The notes under the pieces are model-generated. The model did no database searches, was not told the DNA's origin, and worked only from the letters and a program-made list of their open reading frames with translations. From contig JAKFYB010000031.1 in the NCBI GenBank assembly GCA_021731085.1, positions 1-38,369 of the forward strand: 38,369 nt of DNA. The letters are read 5' to 3'. Position numbers and translations under genes: made by a program. This stretch comes from Dehalococcoidia bacterium. GTDB lineage: Bacteria > Chloroflexota > Dehalococcoidia > DSTF01 > JACRBR01. Below are positions 24,084 through 33,704 of this stretch, piece by piece (position 1 is the stretch's first letter; the number at the start of each line of letters is the position of its first letter).

Positions 24084-24587
24084 ATGCCGATCTTGGAACT
24101 ATCGAAGCTATTTGGACTCCCCGCCCACCCACTGCTCGTACACGCAGCAGTGGTGCTGGTCCCGCTGGCGGCCCTCGCCTTGATGGCCACCGGGTGGAAG
24201 ACCGCGTGGCGGCGCATGTACTACCTGCCCATCACCTTGATCGCCGGTGCGGGCGCGGTCGCTGCCTTCCTCGCGAAAGAAAGTGGAGAGCCGCTGGCGC
24301 ACAGCGTTCGGCAGGCAGGCAAGAGAGTAGGTGAGCATCCAGAACAGGGTGATACGGCGTTCGTATTCGCAGCGATTCTCGCGGCTTCATGTACCGCGCT
24401 CTTCGTGTGGAATCGCTTCGGTGAGCAGATTCGCGAGAAGATCGGCTGGCAGGACAAGTTACGCCTGCCGGTTGATGAGAACCTCGCCCTGTACCTGCTT
24501 TGTCTGCCGGTCGCGGCAATCGCGATCTACACCATGATCCTGGCCGGCCACTCCGGCGCGACGCTCGTCTGGAAAACGAACAGATAG
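24084..24587 (+). CDS. DUF2231-type membrane protein
   Basis: A 167-residue membrane protein with four likely helices (about 17-38, 45-64, 88-108 and 132-155). HPLLVHAAVVLVPLA near the N-terminus is the hallmark of DUF2231, in which a conserved His in HPxxVH lies in the first helix. Such proteins are often linked with redox or heme-copper components, and the intramembrane histidines suggest metal or heme contact, but the function is unknown. A second conserved-looking HSGATLVW is at the C-terminus. AAAGG precedes ATG24084. It lies upstream of mscL with a 114-bp gap. Confidence 0.8.
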   Translation: MPILELSKLFGLPAHPLLVHAAVVLVPLAALALMATGWKTAWRRMYYLPITLIAGAGAVAAFLAKESGEPLAHSVRQAGKRVGEHPEQGDTAFVFAAILAASCTALFVWNRFGEQIREKIGWQDKLRLPVDENLALYLLCLPVAAIAIYTMILAGHSGATLVWKTNR

Positions 24588-24701
24588 CCCAGATGCCGGC
24601 GACTTTGTCCCGTCAACCAGTTGAATCCGCACTGGGTTCCGGCCTATGATGGCGCCAACCACGGAGGGCGGCTCACCGCCCACAACACGCCGGGAGGTGC
24701 C

Positions 24702-25091
24702 ATGAACGACCTGCTCAACGAATTCAAGACGTTCCTGCTGCGAGGCAACGTCATCGATCTGGCCGTCGCCGTCGTCCTGGGAGCCGCGTTCGGAGGCGTG
24801 GTAACGTCGTTCGTCACCAACATCATCACGCCGCTCATTGCGATGATCTTCGGAGAACCGGACCTTTCGTATCTGGATTTCACCATCAACGACGCCGTGT
24901 TCAGCTACGGCGTATTCCTGAACAGCCTCATTTCCTTCATCAGCATCGCGGCCGCCGTCTTCTTCTTCGTCGTCAAGCCCGTGAACATGCTCACGGAGCG
25001 CCGCAAGAAGGGTGAGGAGCCGCCCGAGGAGACCCCCGAGGACATCCAGCTCCTGCGCGAGATCCGGGACGCCCTCCGCGCCCGCCAGTAG
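24702..25091 (+). CDS. mscL: Large-conductance mechanosensitive channel
   Basis: MscL opens under membrane tension and releases solutes during osmotic down-shock. The 129-residue protein starts NEFKTFLLRGNVIDLAVAVV, the conserved N-terminal helix and pore-lining TM1 (about 14-40). A periplasmic loop follows, then TM2 (about 66-92) and a charged C-terminal bundle ending EDIQLLREIRDALRA. Length is normal. GGGAGGTG at 24692-24699 sets ATG24702; longer in-frame versions lack a ribosome-binding site. An E-type hairpin follows the stop. Confidence 0.96.
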   Translation: MNDLLNEFKTFLLRGNVIDLAVAVVLGAAFGGVVTSFVTNIITPLIAMIFGEPDLSYLDFTINDAVFSYGVFLNSLISFISIAAAVFFFVVKPVNMLTERRKKGEEPPEETPEDIQLLREIRDALRARQ

Positions 25092-25109
25092 GACTTGTCA
25101 CGAAACGTC

Positions 25110-25137
25110 GTAGGGGCGGCCCTGTGTGGCCGCCCTA
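25110..25137 (-). repeat. E-type hairpin after mscL
   Basis: GGGCGGCC - CTGTGT - GGCCGCCC hairpin, the E module in the orientation opposite to the copies before 12 kb. There is no T-run, so it is not a standard terminator. Confidence 0.7.
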
Positions 25138-25161
25138 TCCTCGCCCGGCGTTCTTGGCATA

Positions 25162-25190
25162 TTGACAGCGCGCCCTACCCGTTATACGAT
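25162..25190 (+). promoter_or_regulatory. Sigma70-like promoter of the DJ-1/TetR/acyl-CoA dehydrogenase block
   Basis: A perfect -35 TTGACA (25162-25167), a 17-bp spacer and a -10 TACGAT (25185-25190). The likely start site is near 25197, just before the palindrome at 25202-25219. This is the best promoter I can see in the window. Confidence 0.65.
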
Positions 25191-25201
25191 CGCGGAGCGT
25201 T

Positions 25202-25219
25202 AGTTAGTGGCCACTAACT
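25202..25219. promoter_or_regulatory. 18-bp perfect palindrome, probable TetR operator
   Basis: AGTTAGTGGCCACTAACT is a perfect palindrome, located at the predicted transcription start and 20 bp before the DJ-1 gene. Size and symmetry fit a TetR-family operator, and a TetR gene is the second gene downstream. Binding here would block transcription initiation. Confidence 0.65.
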
Positions 25220-25238
25220 TGCGACAGCGGAGGGGCTT

Positions 25239-25904
25239 ATGCGCATCGCATTCGTTCTGTATCCCGACATGACCGGCCTCGACCTCGTCGGGCCTTGTGA
25301 GCTCATAAGCCGCTGGCCCGGCGCCTCCTCGGAGTTCATCGCCGCTACGCGAGACACCGTGCGCTGCGACTCCGGCCTCGTCCTCACCCCATCAATGACC
25401 TTCGCCGACTCAGACGCGTTCGACCTGGTGCTCGTGCCCGGCTCCGGCGTGATCGAAGCGCCGACGCGCGACCAGCGGTTGCTCGACTGGCTCATCGCCG
25501 CGGACGCATCAGCGACCTGGATGACGTCGGTCTGTACCGGCGCTGGCGCCTACGGCAAGTCCGGCCTGACGAAGGGTCGCAGAGCGACGACACACTGGGG
25601 CTACCGGCCGATCCTCGCCGAGATGGGCGTGAACGTCGTCGCTGAACGCGTGGTCTTCGACGACAAGTACGTGAGCGCGGCCGGCGTCTCCGCAGGAATC
25701 GACATGGCGCTGCAACTTACGGCACTCGTCCACGGCGACGCCCACGCGAAGGGCGCGCAGCTTGCCATTGAGTACGATCCGCAGCCGCCGTTCGACGTCG
25801 GCTCGCTCGAGAAAGCGGATCCCGAGACGGTGAAGGCGGCGATTGAGTTGTTGACCGGCGCCCCGCAATCGGCGGCGCCAGCTGGCGCGTCGGCGGGAGG
25901 CTAA
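25239..25904 (+). CDS. DJ-1/PfpI family protein (isonitrile-hydratase-like)
   Basis: A 221-residue class I glutamine-amidotransferase-like protein of the DJ-1/PfpI superfamily. The elbow Cys99 is in TSVCTGAGAYG, the partnering Glu21 in GPCELIS, and His119 in TTHWGY; this set resembles isonitrile hydratase (InhA-type) and related proteins. The family-typical EYDPQPPFDVGS is at about 175-190. It is a stand-alone domain with no AraC-type HTH. It is the first gene after the promoter and palindrome and is followed 2 bp later by the TetR gene, so it is part of that regulon. The substrate is unknown. Confidence 0.85.
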   Translation: MRIAFVLYPDMTGLDLVGPCELISRWPGASSEFIAATRDTVRCDSGLVLTPSMTFADSDAFDLVLVPGSGVIEAPTRDQRLLDWLIAADASATWMTSVCTGAGAYGKSGLTKGRRATTHWGYRPILAEMGVNVVAERVVFDDKYVSAAGVSAGIDMALQLTALVHGDAHAKGAQLAIEYDPQPPFDVGSLEKADPETVKAAIELLTGAPQSAAPAGASAGG

Positions 25905-25906
25905 CG

Positions 25907-26575
25907 ATGGTGCAACAGCATCGAGCCCGCCGTCTGCCCGCAGCGAAGCGGCGTCTCCAGATCATCGACAGCGCGCGCGAGGTGTTCGCGACCCAGGGCT
26001 ATGCGCGCGTCGGCACCGCCGATCTCGCCCGCGCAGCCGGAATCTCGGAGCCCGCCCTCTACCGCCACTTCGCCGGCAAGAAGGAACTCTTCCTCGAAAC
26101 CATCCGCTCCACAGGCCCGCGCCTCCTCAACATCTGGGAGGACATCTCCGTCGACTACGAGGACCCCATCGACACCCTCCGGGCGATCGCGGCCTATTAC
26201 TACGACCACCTCGAATCGCACGCCGCCAACATGAAGCTCCAGTGGCGAGCGCTGTCCGAGTCCGACGACCCGGACATCCGCGACGCCATCCGCGAGAACT
26301 TCGAGCACTTCGTTGGCTTCGTCACCGACACGCTGGAGGAAGGCAAGCGCCGTGGCGTCGTCAAGCCCGACCTCGACTCGCGCACACTTGCGTGGAACTT
26401 CCTCGCTCAGGGCATGATGATGGACCTCATGCATATGCTCGGCTTCGGCGAAGAGTTGTCCCGACGCCGCGCCGACATCTCAAGCCGCAGCTATCTCGAA
26501 TCTGTGCGCGCGAAGGACGGCCGCCGCGCGCCCTATGTGAACGCGGAAGCAACGCCGGCACGAGCCGTCAGCTAG
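25907..26575 (+). CDS. TetR/AcrR-family transcriptional regulator
   Basis: A 222-residue TetR repressor. The N-terminal HTH reads IIDSAREVFATQGYARVGTA, then DLARAAGISEPALYRHFAGKK (segment about 18-60), followed by an all-helical ligand-binding domain. GGGAGG precedes ATG25907. The gene starts 2 bp after the DJ-1 stop and ends 9 bp before the first acyl-CoA dehydrogenase, so it is embedded in the operon it probably controls through the palindrome at 25202. By analogy with FadR/PsrA-like and KstR-like TetR proteins the inducer may be an acyl-CoA, but that is inference from context. Confidence 0.93.
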   Translation: MVQQHRARRLPAAKRRLQIIDSAREVFATQGYARVGTADLARAAGISEPALYRHFAGKKELFLETIRSTGPRLLNIWEDISVDYEDPIDTLRAIAAYYYDHLESHAANMKLQWRALSESDDPDIRDAIRENFEHFVGFVTDTLEEGKRRGVVKPDLDSRTLAWNFLAQGMMMDLMHMLGFGEELSRRRADISSRSYLESVRAKDGRRAPYVNAEATPARAVS

Positions 26576-26584
26576 GACGAAGAG

Positions 26585-27802
26585 ATGGAATTCACCGACA
26601 CACCGCAAGAAGCAGCCTTCCGCGCCGAGATGCGCTCGTTCATCGAGCAGGAGTGCCCTGAAGGCATCCGTCGCCGCGGGTTCCGCGCGGCGTTCGGCGG
26701 CGGCGGCTGGGACGACATCCACATGTCGCGCGAGGAGTACTTCAAGCGCAACGGCGCCTGGGTGAAGAAACTCGCCGACCGCGGCCTCATCGCTCCCGCC
26801 TGGCCGAAGGAGTACGGCGGCGCAGGCCTCTCCGTCATGGAGCAGTTCATCTTCACGCAGGAGATGTCGCTGTCGGGCGCGCCGCGCGGCGGCAACTTCG
26901 GTATCGGCACCGGCTGGGCGGGCCCGACGATCATCCTCTACGGCACCGACGAGCAGAAGCAGAAATACCTCACGGGCATCATCAAGGGCGATGACGTTTG
27001 GTGTCAGGGCTTCAGCGAGCCCGGCGCCGGCAGCGATCTCGCCAACGTGCAGACGAAGGCGGTGAAAGACGGCGACGACTACATCGTCAACGGCCAGAAG
27101 ATCTGGACCTCCGGTGCGCACGTCGCCAAGTACATGATCCTCCTCGCGCGCACCGACCCCGATGCGTCGAAGCACAAGGGCATCAGCTACTTCATCGTCG
27201 ATATGAAGACGCCGGGCCTCACCGTCCGCCCGCTCGTCAACATGGCCGGCAACCACGACTTCAACGAGGTCTTCTTCGACAACGTCCGCGTCCCGAAGGA
27301 GAACATGATCGGCGAGGAGAACCGCGGCTGGTACGTCGGCACGACGACGCTCGACTTCGAACGCAGCGGCATCGCGACCAGCATCTCGCACACGCTGATG
27401 GTCAAGGACCTCGTCGACTTCATCAAGGAGAACAAGGGCACCGGCGTCATCACCGAAGATGCGGGCCTCCCGAACGAACTCGCCGACCGCATGATCGAAG
27501 CCGCTGTCGAAGAAAATCTCTGCACAATGGTGATCTCGATGCAGAACCGCGGCCTCGTGCCCAACAAGGAGTCGTCGATCGCGAAGCTCTTCTCGTCGGA
27601 GCTCGACGTGCGTATCTCGCGCACAGCGATGAAGGCGCTGGGGCTGTACGGCCAGCTGCGGACGGGTAGCGAGTACGCCGCCGCCAACGGTCGCGTCGAA
27701 AGCACCTACCTCTACGCGACTACATCGACAGTGGGTGGCGGTACGAGTGAGATTCAGCGCAATATCATTGCCAGCCGCGGGCTGGGTATGCCGCGAGCAT
27801 AG
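26585..27802 (+). CDS. Acyl-CoA dehydrogenase paralog 1
   Basis: A 405-residue FAD-dependent acyl-CoA dehydrogenase, oxidising an acyl-CoA at the alpha-beta bond. CQGFSEPGAGSDLANVQTKA (140-159) and IWTSG (173-177) form the FAD and substrate site. The medium-chain-type Glu position near the C-terminus is Gly (VGGGTSEIQ), but Glu259 in LDFERS aligns with the helix-G catalytic Glu of isovaleryl- and long-chain enzymes. The N-terminal loop is longer than in the other four paralogs (FGGGGWDDIHMSRE). It follows the TetR gene by 9 bp. A D hairpin lies in the gap to paralog 2. The substrate is unknown; branched, steroid-side-chain or long acyl chains are candidates. Confidence 0.95.
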   Translation: MEFTDTPQEAAFRAEMRSFIEQECPEGIRRRGFRAAFGGGGWDDIHMSREEYFKRNGAWVKKLADRGLIAPAWPKEYGGAGLSVMEQFIFTQEMSLSGAPRGGNFGIGTGWAGPTIILYGTDEQKQKYLTGIIKGDDVWCQGFSEPGAGSDLANVQTKAVKDGDDYIVNGQKIWTSGAHVAKYMILLARTDPDASKHKGISYFIVDMKTPGLTVRPLVNMAGNHDFNEVFFDNVRVPKENMIGEENRGWYVGTTTLDFERSGIATSISHTLMVKDLVDFIKENKGTGVITEDAGLPNELADRMIEAAVEENLCTMVISMQNRGLVPNKESSIAKLFSSELDVRISRTAMKALGLYGQLRTGSEYAAANGRVESTYLYATTSTVGGGTSEIQRNIIASRGLGMPRA

Positions 27803-27816
27803 GCAAGGTGCCGGAG

Positions 27817-27835
27817 CGCGGGCTTTCAGCCCGCG
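27817..27835 (+). repeat. D hairpin between acyl-CoA dehydrogenases 1 and 2
   Basis: CGCGGGCT - TTC - AGCCCGCG, an 8-bp stem with a 3-base loop and no T-run. The same element recurs in the next two gaps of the array. Confidence 0.8.
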
Positions 27836-27892
27836 TGGGTTGAGCAAGAACAGAGTCTGTAACGCAGGGACGATCGAGTAAGGAGAGTCGAA

Positions 27893-29074
<1,182 letters not shown>

Positions 29075-29089
29075 CCACCTGAGCAGGAG

Positions 29090-29108
29090 CGCGGGCTTTC
29101 AGCCCGCG
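29090..29108 (+). repeat. D hairpin between acyl-CoA dehydrogenases 2 and 3
   Basis: CGCGGGCT - TTC - AGCCCGCG, identical in its 19 bases to the element at 27817-27835 and placed at the same distance after the stop codon. Confidence 0.8.
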
Positions 29109-29209
29109 TCGTCGGCCGAGAAGAAACACCAAAGCAAGAGAACCCGCGCCCGCCTCGGCGGACGCTACGAAGAACACTGAACGACCAACGCAGAGGAGAG
29201 ACGAGAACC

Positions 29210-30391
29210 GTGGACTTTAACGACACGCCAACAGAAGCAGCATTTCGGACCGAGGTCCGGAAGTTCATCCAGAGCGAAGCCCCCAAGCCCCAGAAAGGCC
29301 AAACGGCAACAGAAGCCCTCATGGGCAACTGGCAGGCCAACCAGGAGTGGTTCAAGAAGCTCGGTTCCAAGGGCTGGATCGCCCCCGCTTGGCCGAAAGA
29401 GTACGGCGGCGCGGGCATGACAACCGTCGAGCAGTTCATCTTCAATGAGGAGATGGCGCTCAACAAGGCACCCCGCCCGATGCACATGATCATCGGACTT
29501 GGCATGGCCGGCCCGACACTGATCGTCCACGGCACGGACGAGCAGAAGCAGAAGTTCCTTCCCGGCATGCTCGCCGGCAACGACATCTGGTGCCAGGGTT
29601 ACAGCGAGCCCGAGTCCGGTTCCGACCTCGCATCGCTGAAGACGCGCGCCGTCCGCGATGGCGACGACTACGTGATCAACGGCCAGAAGATCTGGACGAC
29701 GCTCGCCCACATGGCGAACTACATGATCCTGCTCACGCGCACCGACCCCGACGCGCCGAAGCACCGCGGCATCACGTACTTCATCCTCGACATGAAGACG
29801 CCGGGCGTCGAAGTGCGCCCGCTCTACAACCTCGGCAACAGCCACGAGTTCAACGAGGTCTTCTTCGACAACGTCCGCATCCCCAAGGACAACGTCATCG
29901 GCGAGGAGAACCGCGGATGGTACGCCGCCGTCACGACGCTCGACTTCGAGCGCTCCAGCATCGGCAGCGCCACCGGCATGAAACAGCACGTCGAAGAACT
30001 GCTCGAGTATGCAAAGGCCCACGCAGACGACCCGACGAGCACCCTCAGGACCAACCCGATGCTGCGCTACGAACTCGCCGACCGCATGATCGAGACAGAA
30101 GTCGCCCGCATGCTCTCGTACCGCGTCGCGTCGATGCAGAACCGTGGCCTCATCCCGAACTACGAGGCGTCGTCGCTGAAGCTTTTCTCGACCGAACTGA
30201 ACCAGCGCATCGCCAAGTCGGCCATGCACATCCTCGGCCTGTACGGACAGCTCCACGGCGATGCAGCCCCCGGCAAGGGCCGATGGCTCAGCACCTTCCT
30301 CCGCAGCGCCGCCTACACCATCGAAGGCGGCACATCGGAGATCCAGCGCAACATCATCGCCCAGCGTGGCCTGTCGTTGCCGCGCGACTAG
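29210..30391 (+). CDS. Acyl-CoA dehydrogenase paralog 3
   Basis: A 393-residue acyl-CoA dehydrogenase. WCQGYSEPESGSDLASLKTR (128-147) is the FAD/substrate motif and Glu247 in LDFERS the candidate base. The C-terminal motif is IEGGTSEIQ: a Glu is present one position before the medium-chain-type Glu site, which itself is Gly. This paralog is therefore the only one with an acidic residue close to both catalytic positions. It uses a GTG start at 29210 with GAGGAGA upstream. The 135-bp gap before it holds a D hairpin. Confidence 0.95.
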   Translation: MDFNDTPTEAAFRTEVRKFIQSEAPKPQKGQTATEALMGNWQANQEWFKKLGSKGWIAPAWPKEYGGAGMTTVEQFIFNEEMALNKAPRPMHMIIGLGMAGPTLIVHGTDEQKQKFLPGMLAGNDIWCQGYSEPESGSDLASLKTRAVRDGDDYVINGQKIWTTLAHMANYMILLTRTDPDAPKHRGITYFILDMKTPGVEVRPLYNLGNSHEFNEVFFDNVRIPKDNVIGEENRGWYAAVTTLDFERSSIGSATGMKQHVEELLEYAKAHADDPTSTLRTNPMLRYELADRMIETEVARMLSYRVASMQNRGLIPNYEASSLKLFSTELNQRIAKSAMHILGLYGQLHGDAAPGKGRWLSTFLRSAAYTIEGGTSEIQRNIIAQRGLSLPRD

Positions 30392-30447
30392 CACGCCGTC
30401 CGGAGCGTCCGCCTTCGGCGGGCGTGTTCGTGCACCGGGTAACGGAG

Positions 30448-30514
30448 CGCGGGCTTTTCAGCCCGCGCGGTTGGCGACGAGTGTGGGAAAGTACCCGCGG
30501 AGCCTAAGCTCCGC
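30448..30514 (+). repeat. Two D hairpins between acyl-CoA dehydrogenases 3 and 4
   Basis: CGCGGGCT - TTTC - AGCCCGCG at 30448-30467 and GCGGAGC - CTAA - GCTCCGC at 30497-30514. A third, less regular hairpin CCGCC - TTC - GGCGG is at 30409-30421. None has a T-run. Confidence 0.75.
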
Positions 30515-30553
30515 CATAAAGTTTTGATTGACGCACGAGCGTCCGTGAGTTGA

Positions 30554-31732
30554 ATGCAGTTTAGTTTCACCCCAGAGCAAGAAGCCTTCAGGACCGAGGT
30601 CAACTCGTTCCTGAAACAGCACTTGCCCGCGAACTGGGAAGGCGCCGACAACGCCATTGACGAAGGCGACCACGAATTCGGCCGCGAGTTCCTGAAGAAG
30701 CTCGCGCCGAAGAAGTGGATCGCACCCGCGTGGCCTGTCGAGTACGGCGGCCTTGGCATGTCGCTGTGGGACCAGGTGATCTTCAACGAGGCGATGGGGT
30801 ATGCGCGCGCGCCGATCGTCAACACCGCTGCCGTTGGCTATCTCGGTCCGACGATCATCCTGTACGGCAGCGACGAGCAGAAGAAGCAGCACCTGCCCGG
30901 CATCACTTCCGGCGACGTGATCTGGTGCCAGGGTTACAGCGAGCCGAACAGCGGCAGTGACCTCGCTTCCCTGCAGACGCGCGCGGTCAAGGATGGCGAC
31001 GACTGGATCATCAACGGGCAGAAGATCTGGACATCGCAGGGCCACTACGCCGACTGGATGTTCCTCATCGCCCGCACCGATCCCGACGCGCCGAAGCACC
31101 GCGGCATCAGCTACTTCCTCCTTGACATGAAGACGCCGGGCATCTCCGTCCGGCCGCTGATCAACATGGCGGACGGCGAGGGCTTCAACGAAGTCTTCTT
31201 CGACAACGTCCGCGTGCCGTCATCGGCGCTGCTCGGCGAACTCAACCGCGGCTGGTACATCGCCACGACGACCCTCGACTTCGAGCGCTCGGCCATCGGC
31301 GGCACCATGCAGGCGCTCCGCACGCTCGAAGAACTCACGCGTTTCGCCAAGACCGAGAGTGACGGCCGGGGCAAGACGCTCTGGGATAAGCCTCCCGTCC
31401 GCCACGCGCTCGCCGATCTCTGGATCACGTCCGACATCACGAAGCTGTTGTCCTACCGCGTCGTCTCGATGCAGGAGCGCGGCCTCGTCCCAAACTACGA
31501 GTCCAGCATCAACAAGATCCTCACCACCGAGTACGTGCAGCGGCAGCAGCGCGTCGGCATCAGCATCCTCGGCATGTACGGCGGTCTCTGGGGCGAGGGT
31601 CCGTGCGCGAAGCTCCGCGGACGCTTCGCGAAGGCATACGTCGCGACGGTTGGGTCAGCGATCGCCGGCGGCACAACAGAGATCCAGAAGAACATCATCG
31701 CGACGAGGGGCCTCGGCCTCCCGCGCCAATAA
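30554..31732 (+). CDS. Acyl-CoA dehydrogenase paralog 4
   Basis: A 392-residue acyl-CoA dehydrogenase, the most divergent of the five tandem copies: its N-terminus MQFSFTPEQEAFRTEV and the region 80-100 differ, and the C-terminal motif is IAGGTTEIQKNIIA. WCQGYSEPNSGSDLASLQTR (124-143) and Glu244 in LDFERS are kept. The start is ATG30554 without a recognisable Shine-Dalgarno sequence, unlike its neighbours, so translation may depend on coupling or a different start. Three hairpin repeats fill the gap before it. Confidence 0.95.
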   Translation: MQFSFTPEQEAFRTEVNSFLKQHLPANWEGADNAIDEGDHEFGREFLKKLAPKKWIAPAWPVEYGGLGMSLWDQVIFNEAMGYARAPIVNTAAVGYLGPTIILYGSDEQKKQHLPGITSGDVIWCQGYSEPNSGSDLASLQTRAVKDGDDWIINGQKIWTSQGHYADWMFLIARTDPDAPKHRGISYFLLDMKTPGISVRPLINMADGEGFNEVFFDNVRVPSSALLGELNRGWYIATTTLDFERSAIGGTMQALRTLEELTRFAKTESDGRGKTLWDKPPVRHALADLWITSDITKLLSYRVVSMQERGLVPNYESSINKILTTEYVQRQQRVGISILGMYGGLWGEGPCAKLRGRFAKAYVATVGSAIAGGTTEIQKNIIATRGLGLPRQ

Positions 31733-31748
31733 CGAGCATCAAGTAGCG

Positions 31749-31766
31749 GCGGAGCTTCAGCTCCGC
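31749..31766 (+). repeat. D hairpin between acyl-CoA dehydrogenases 4 and 5
   Basis: GCGGAGCTTCAGCTCCGC, an almost perfect palindrome of the GGAGC-type D module. Confidence 0.8.
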
Positions 31767-31806
31767 TCAGTCGCTGACATCAAGCGAATGTCAGCAAAGA
31801 GGAACA

Positions 31807-32982
31807 GTGGACTTCAGGGACTCGACCGAAGACGCAGCATTCCGACAGGAAGTTAAAGACTTCCTGCGGACGGATCTGCCCGCCGATCTCAAGGCGGACG
31901 ATGATGTGATCCTCGGCGTCGGCGTGGGGGAGAACCCACGCGACAAGGACTGGCTCAAGACGCTGTCGAAGCGCGGCTGGGTCGCCCCCAACTGGCCGGT
32001 TGCGTACGGTGGCGCCGGCCTCAGCGTCATGCAGCAGTTCATCTTCAACGAGGAGATGGCACGCGCTGCCGCTCCCCGCCCCAACTTCCTGGCGATAGGC
32101 CTCGCTGGCCCCACGATCATCGTCCACGGCGACGAGGCGCAGAAGAAGCAGCATCTCTCCGGCATCCTTTCCGGCGAGGACTACTGGTGCCAGGGATTCA
32201 GCGAGCCCGGCTCGGGCTCCGACCTCGCGTCGCTCCAGACGAAAGCGACGCAGGACGGCGACGACTTCATCATCAATGGACAGAAGATCTGGACCTCTGG
32301 CGCACACCGCGCCGACCGCATGATGCTCCTCGCCCGCACCGACCCCGACCAGCCGAAGCACAAGGGCATCAGCTACTTCCTGCTCGACATGAAGACGCCC
32401 GGGATCAGCATTCGCCCGCTCACCAACATGGCCGACACGCCGAGCTTCAACGAAGTCTTCTTCGACAACGTCCGCGTCCCCAAGGGCGACCTTCTCGGCG
32501 AGGCCAATCGCGGCTGGTATTACGCGACGACGACGCTGGACTTCGAGCGCAGCGGCATCATCAGCGGCGTCGCGCTCCAGCGTCTCGTCACCGACACCAT
32601 CGGTTACGCGAAGCAGTCGCCGCGCACGGACGGGGCCTGGTCGGCGATCCGTCACGAACTCGCCGAACGGTACATTGAGACCGAGATCTCGATCGCGCTC
32701 TCATATAGAGTCGCGTCGATGCAGGCGAAGGGCATGGTTCCGAACCAGGAAGCGTCGATCACGAAGCTCTTCGGTTCGGAGCTGGCGCAGCGCATCGCCA
32801 AGACAGGCATCAAAGTCGCGGGACTGTTCGGCCAACTGCGCGAAGGTTCCCAGCACGCCGCGCTCGGTGGAAGATTCGAAGGCTGGTACCGTATCGCCGT
32901 CGGCTCGACGCTGGCAGGCGGCACATCAGAAATACAGCGCGGAGTCATCGCGCAACGCGGCCTCGCGCTGCCGCGAGGCTAA
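31807..32982 (+). CDS. Acyl-CoA dehydrogenase paralog 5
   Basis: A 391-residue acyl-CoA dehydrogenase. WCQGFSEPGSGSDLASLQTK (128-147) and Glu247 in LDFERS are kept; the C-terminal motif is LAGGTSEIQRGVIA, with Gly at the medium-chain-type Glu site. The start is GTG31807, with AGAGGA just upstream. The region 26-48 (ADLKADDDVILGVGVGE) is specific to this copy. A small membrane protein and the divergent sixth dehydrogenase follow in the same direction, so the operon probably continues. Confidence 0.95.
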   Translation: MDFRDSTEDAAFRQEVKDFLRTDLPADLKADDDVILGVGVGENPRDKDWLKTLSKRGWVAPNWPVAYGGAGLSVMQQFIFNEEMARAAAPRPNFLAIGLAGPTIIVHGDEAQKKQHLSGILSGEDYWCQGFSEPGSGSDLASLQTKATQDGDDFIINGQKIWTSGAHRADRMMLLARTDPDQPKHKGISYFLLDMKTPGISIRPLTNMADTPSFNEVFFDNVRVPKGDLLGEANRGWYYATTTLDFERSGIISGVALQRLVTDTIGYAKQSPRTDGAWSAIRHELAERYIETEISIALSYRVASMQAKGMVPNQEASITKLFGSELAQRIAKTGIKVAGLFGQLREGSQHAALGGRFEGWYRIAVGSTLAGGTSEIQRGVIAQRGLALPRG

Positions 32983-33076
32983 GGAAGAAGCAGTGGAAAT
33001 GAGAACAGAGAGAATACGCTCCGACGCAGAGTCTGAACATGAACAAGGTCGCGGAACGACAGGAAAGTAGCTCCGA

Positions 33077-33493
33077 ATGAAACGAATTCTCATAGCGCTC
33101 GCCATCGCCGCCAGCATCTACGGCCTCGCGCTCGCCGTCGGCGGCATCGTCTATGCGACCGACAACGTCCCGACGGGGCCGACGCACAATGACTGTGGCG
33201 ACCTCAAGCCCGTCATCGCGGAACGCGATCACGGTGGCGACGAGGAAGAAGTCACGCAGGAAGAACTCAAGCAGGAGACGATCGACTGCCTCGCTGGCAC
33301 TGGCTTGTATGTCGAGGAAGGCGGGCACGAACGCACGGAAGAAGAGGTCGTCCGCGAGTACATCATCTGGAGCATTTGGCCCGGCATCATCGTCGCCGTC
33401 ATCTTCCTGCTCTGGCCAGTCTGGACGCAGATTCTCCTCAACCACGAAGACGAGGAACTCAGAAAGGGAGAGGACGTACCACACAAGGATTAG
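33077..33493 (+). CDS. Small membrane protein of unknown function
   Basis: A 138-residue protein with two predicted membrane helices (about 4-26 and 98-117) enclosing an acidic loop with two Cys (Cys40 and Cys70), rich in Glu and Asp. The ends are charged. I do not recognise the family. It sits between acyl-CoA dehydrogenases 5 and 6 on the same strand and may be cotranscribed with them. The two Cys in an external loop could form a disulfide. The 210-bp gap after it (33494-33704) contains no gene or module I can name, apart from a short CCCGCC-GGACGGG hairpin-like stretch. Confidence 0.7.
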   Translation: MKRILIALAIAASIYGLALAVGGIVYATDNVPTGPTHNDCGDLKPVIAERDHGGDEEEVTQEELKQETIDCLAGTGLYVEEGGHERTEEEVVREYIIWSIWPGIIVAVIFLLWPVWTQILLNHEDEELRKGEDVPHKD

Positions 33494-33704
33494 GCGGCGT
33501 TGCGAGTAGGATGACGGAGGGGGCAGGCCATCCAGGGATTGGAGCTCGCAGACCCAGCGCCTCGCACGCCCATGCAGCAGTAGTTCCACCCGCCGGACGG
33601 GTGTCAAGAAGCAAGGAATATCGCCCGAAGCCAATTTCGCTGGATCGTCAGACCGCCAGCCAATAACCTTTCGAGGCGAACAAGCATAAGGAGACGGTAG
33701 CAAC

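Noticed and set aside
32999-33070. A 23-codon peptide between acyl-CoA dehydrogenase 5 and the membrane protein
   Set aside because: No ribosome-binding site of note, no recognisable sequence and very short.
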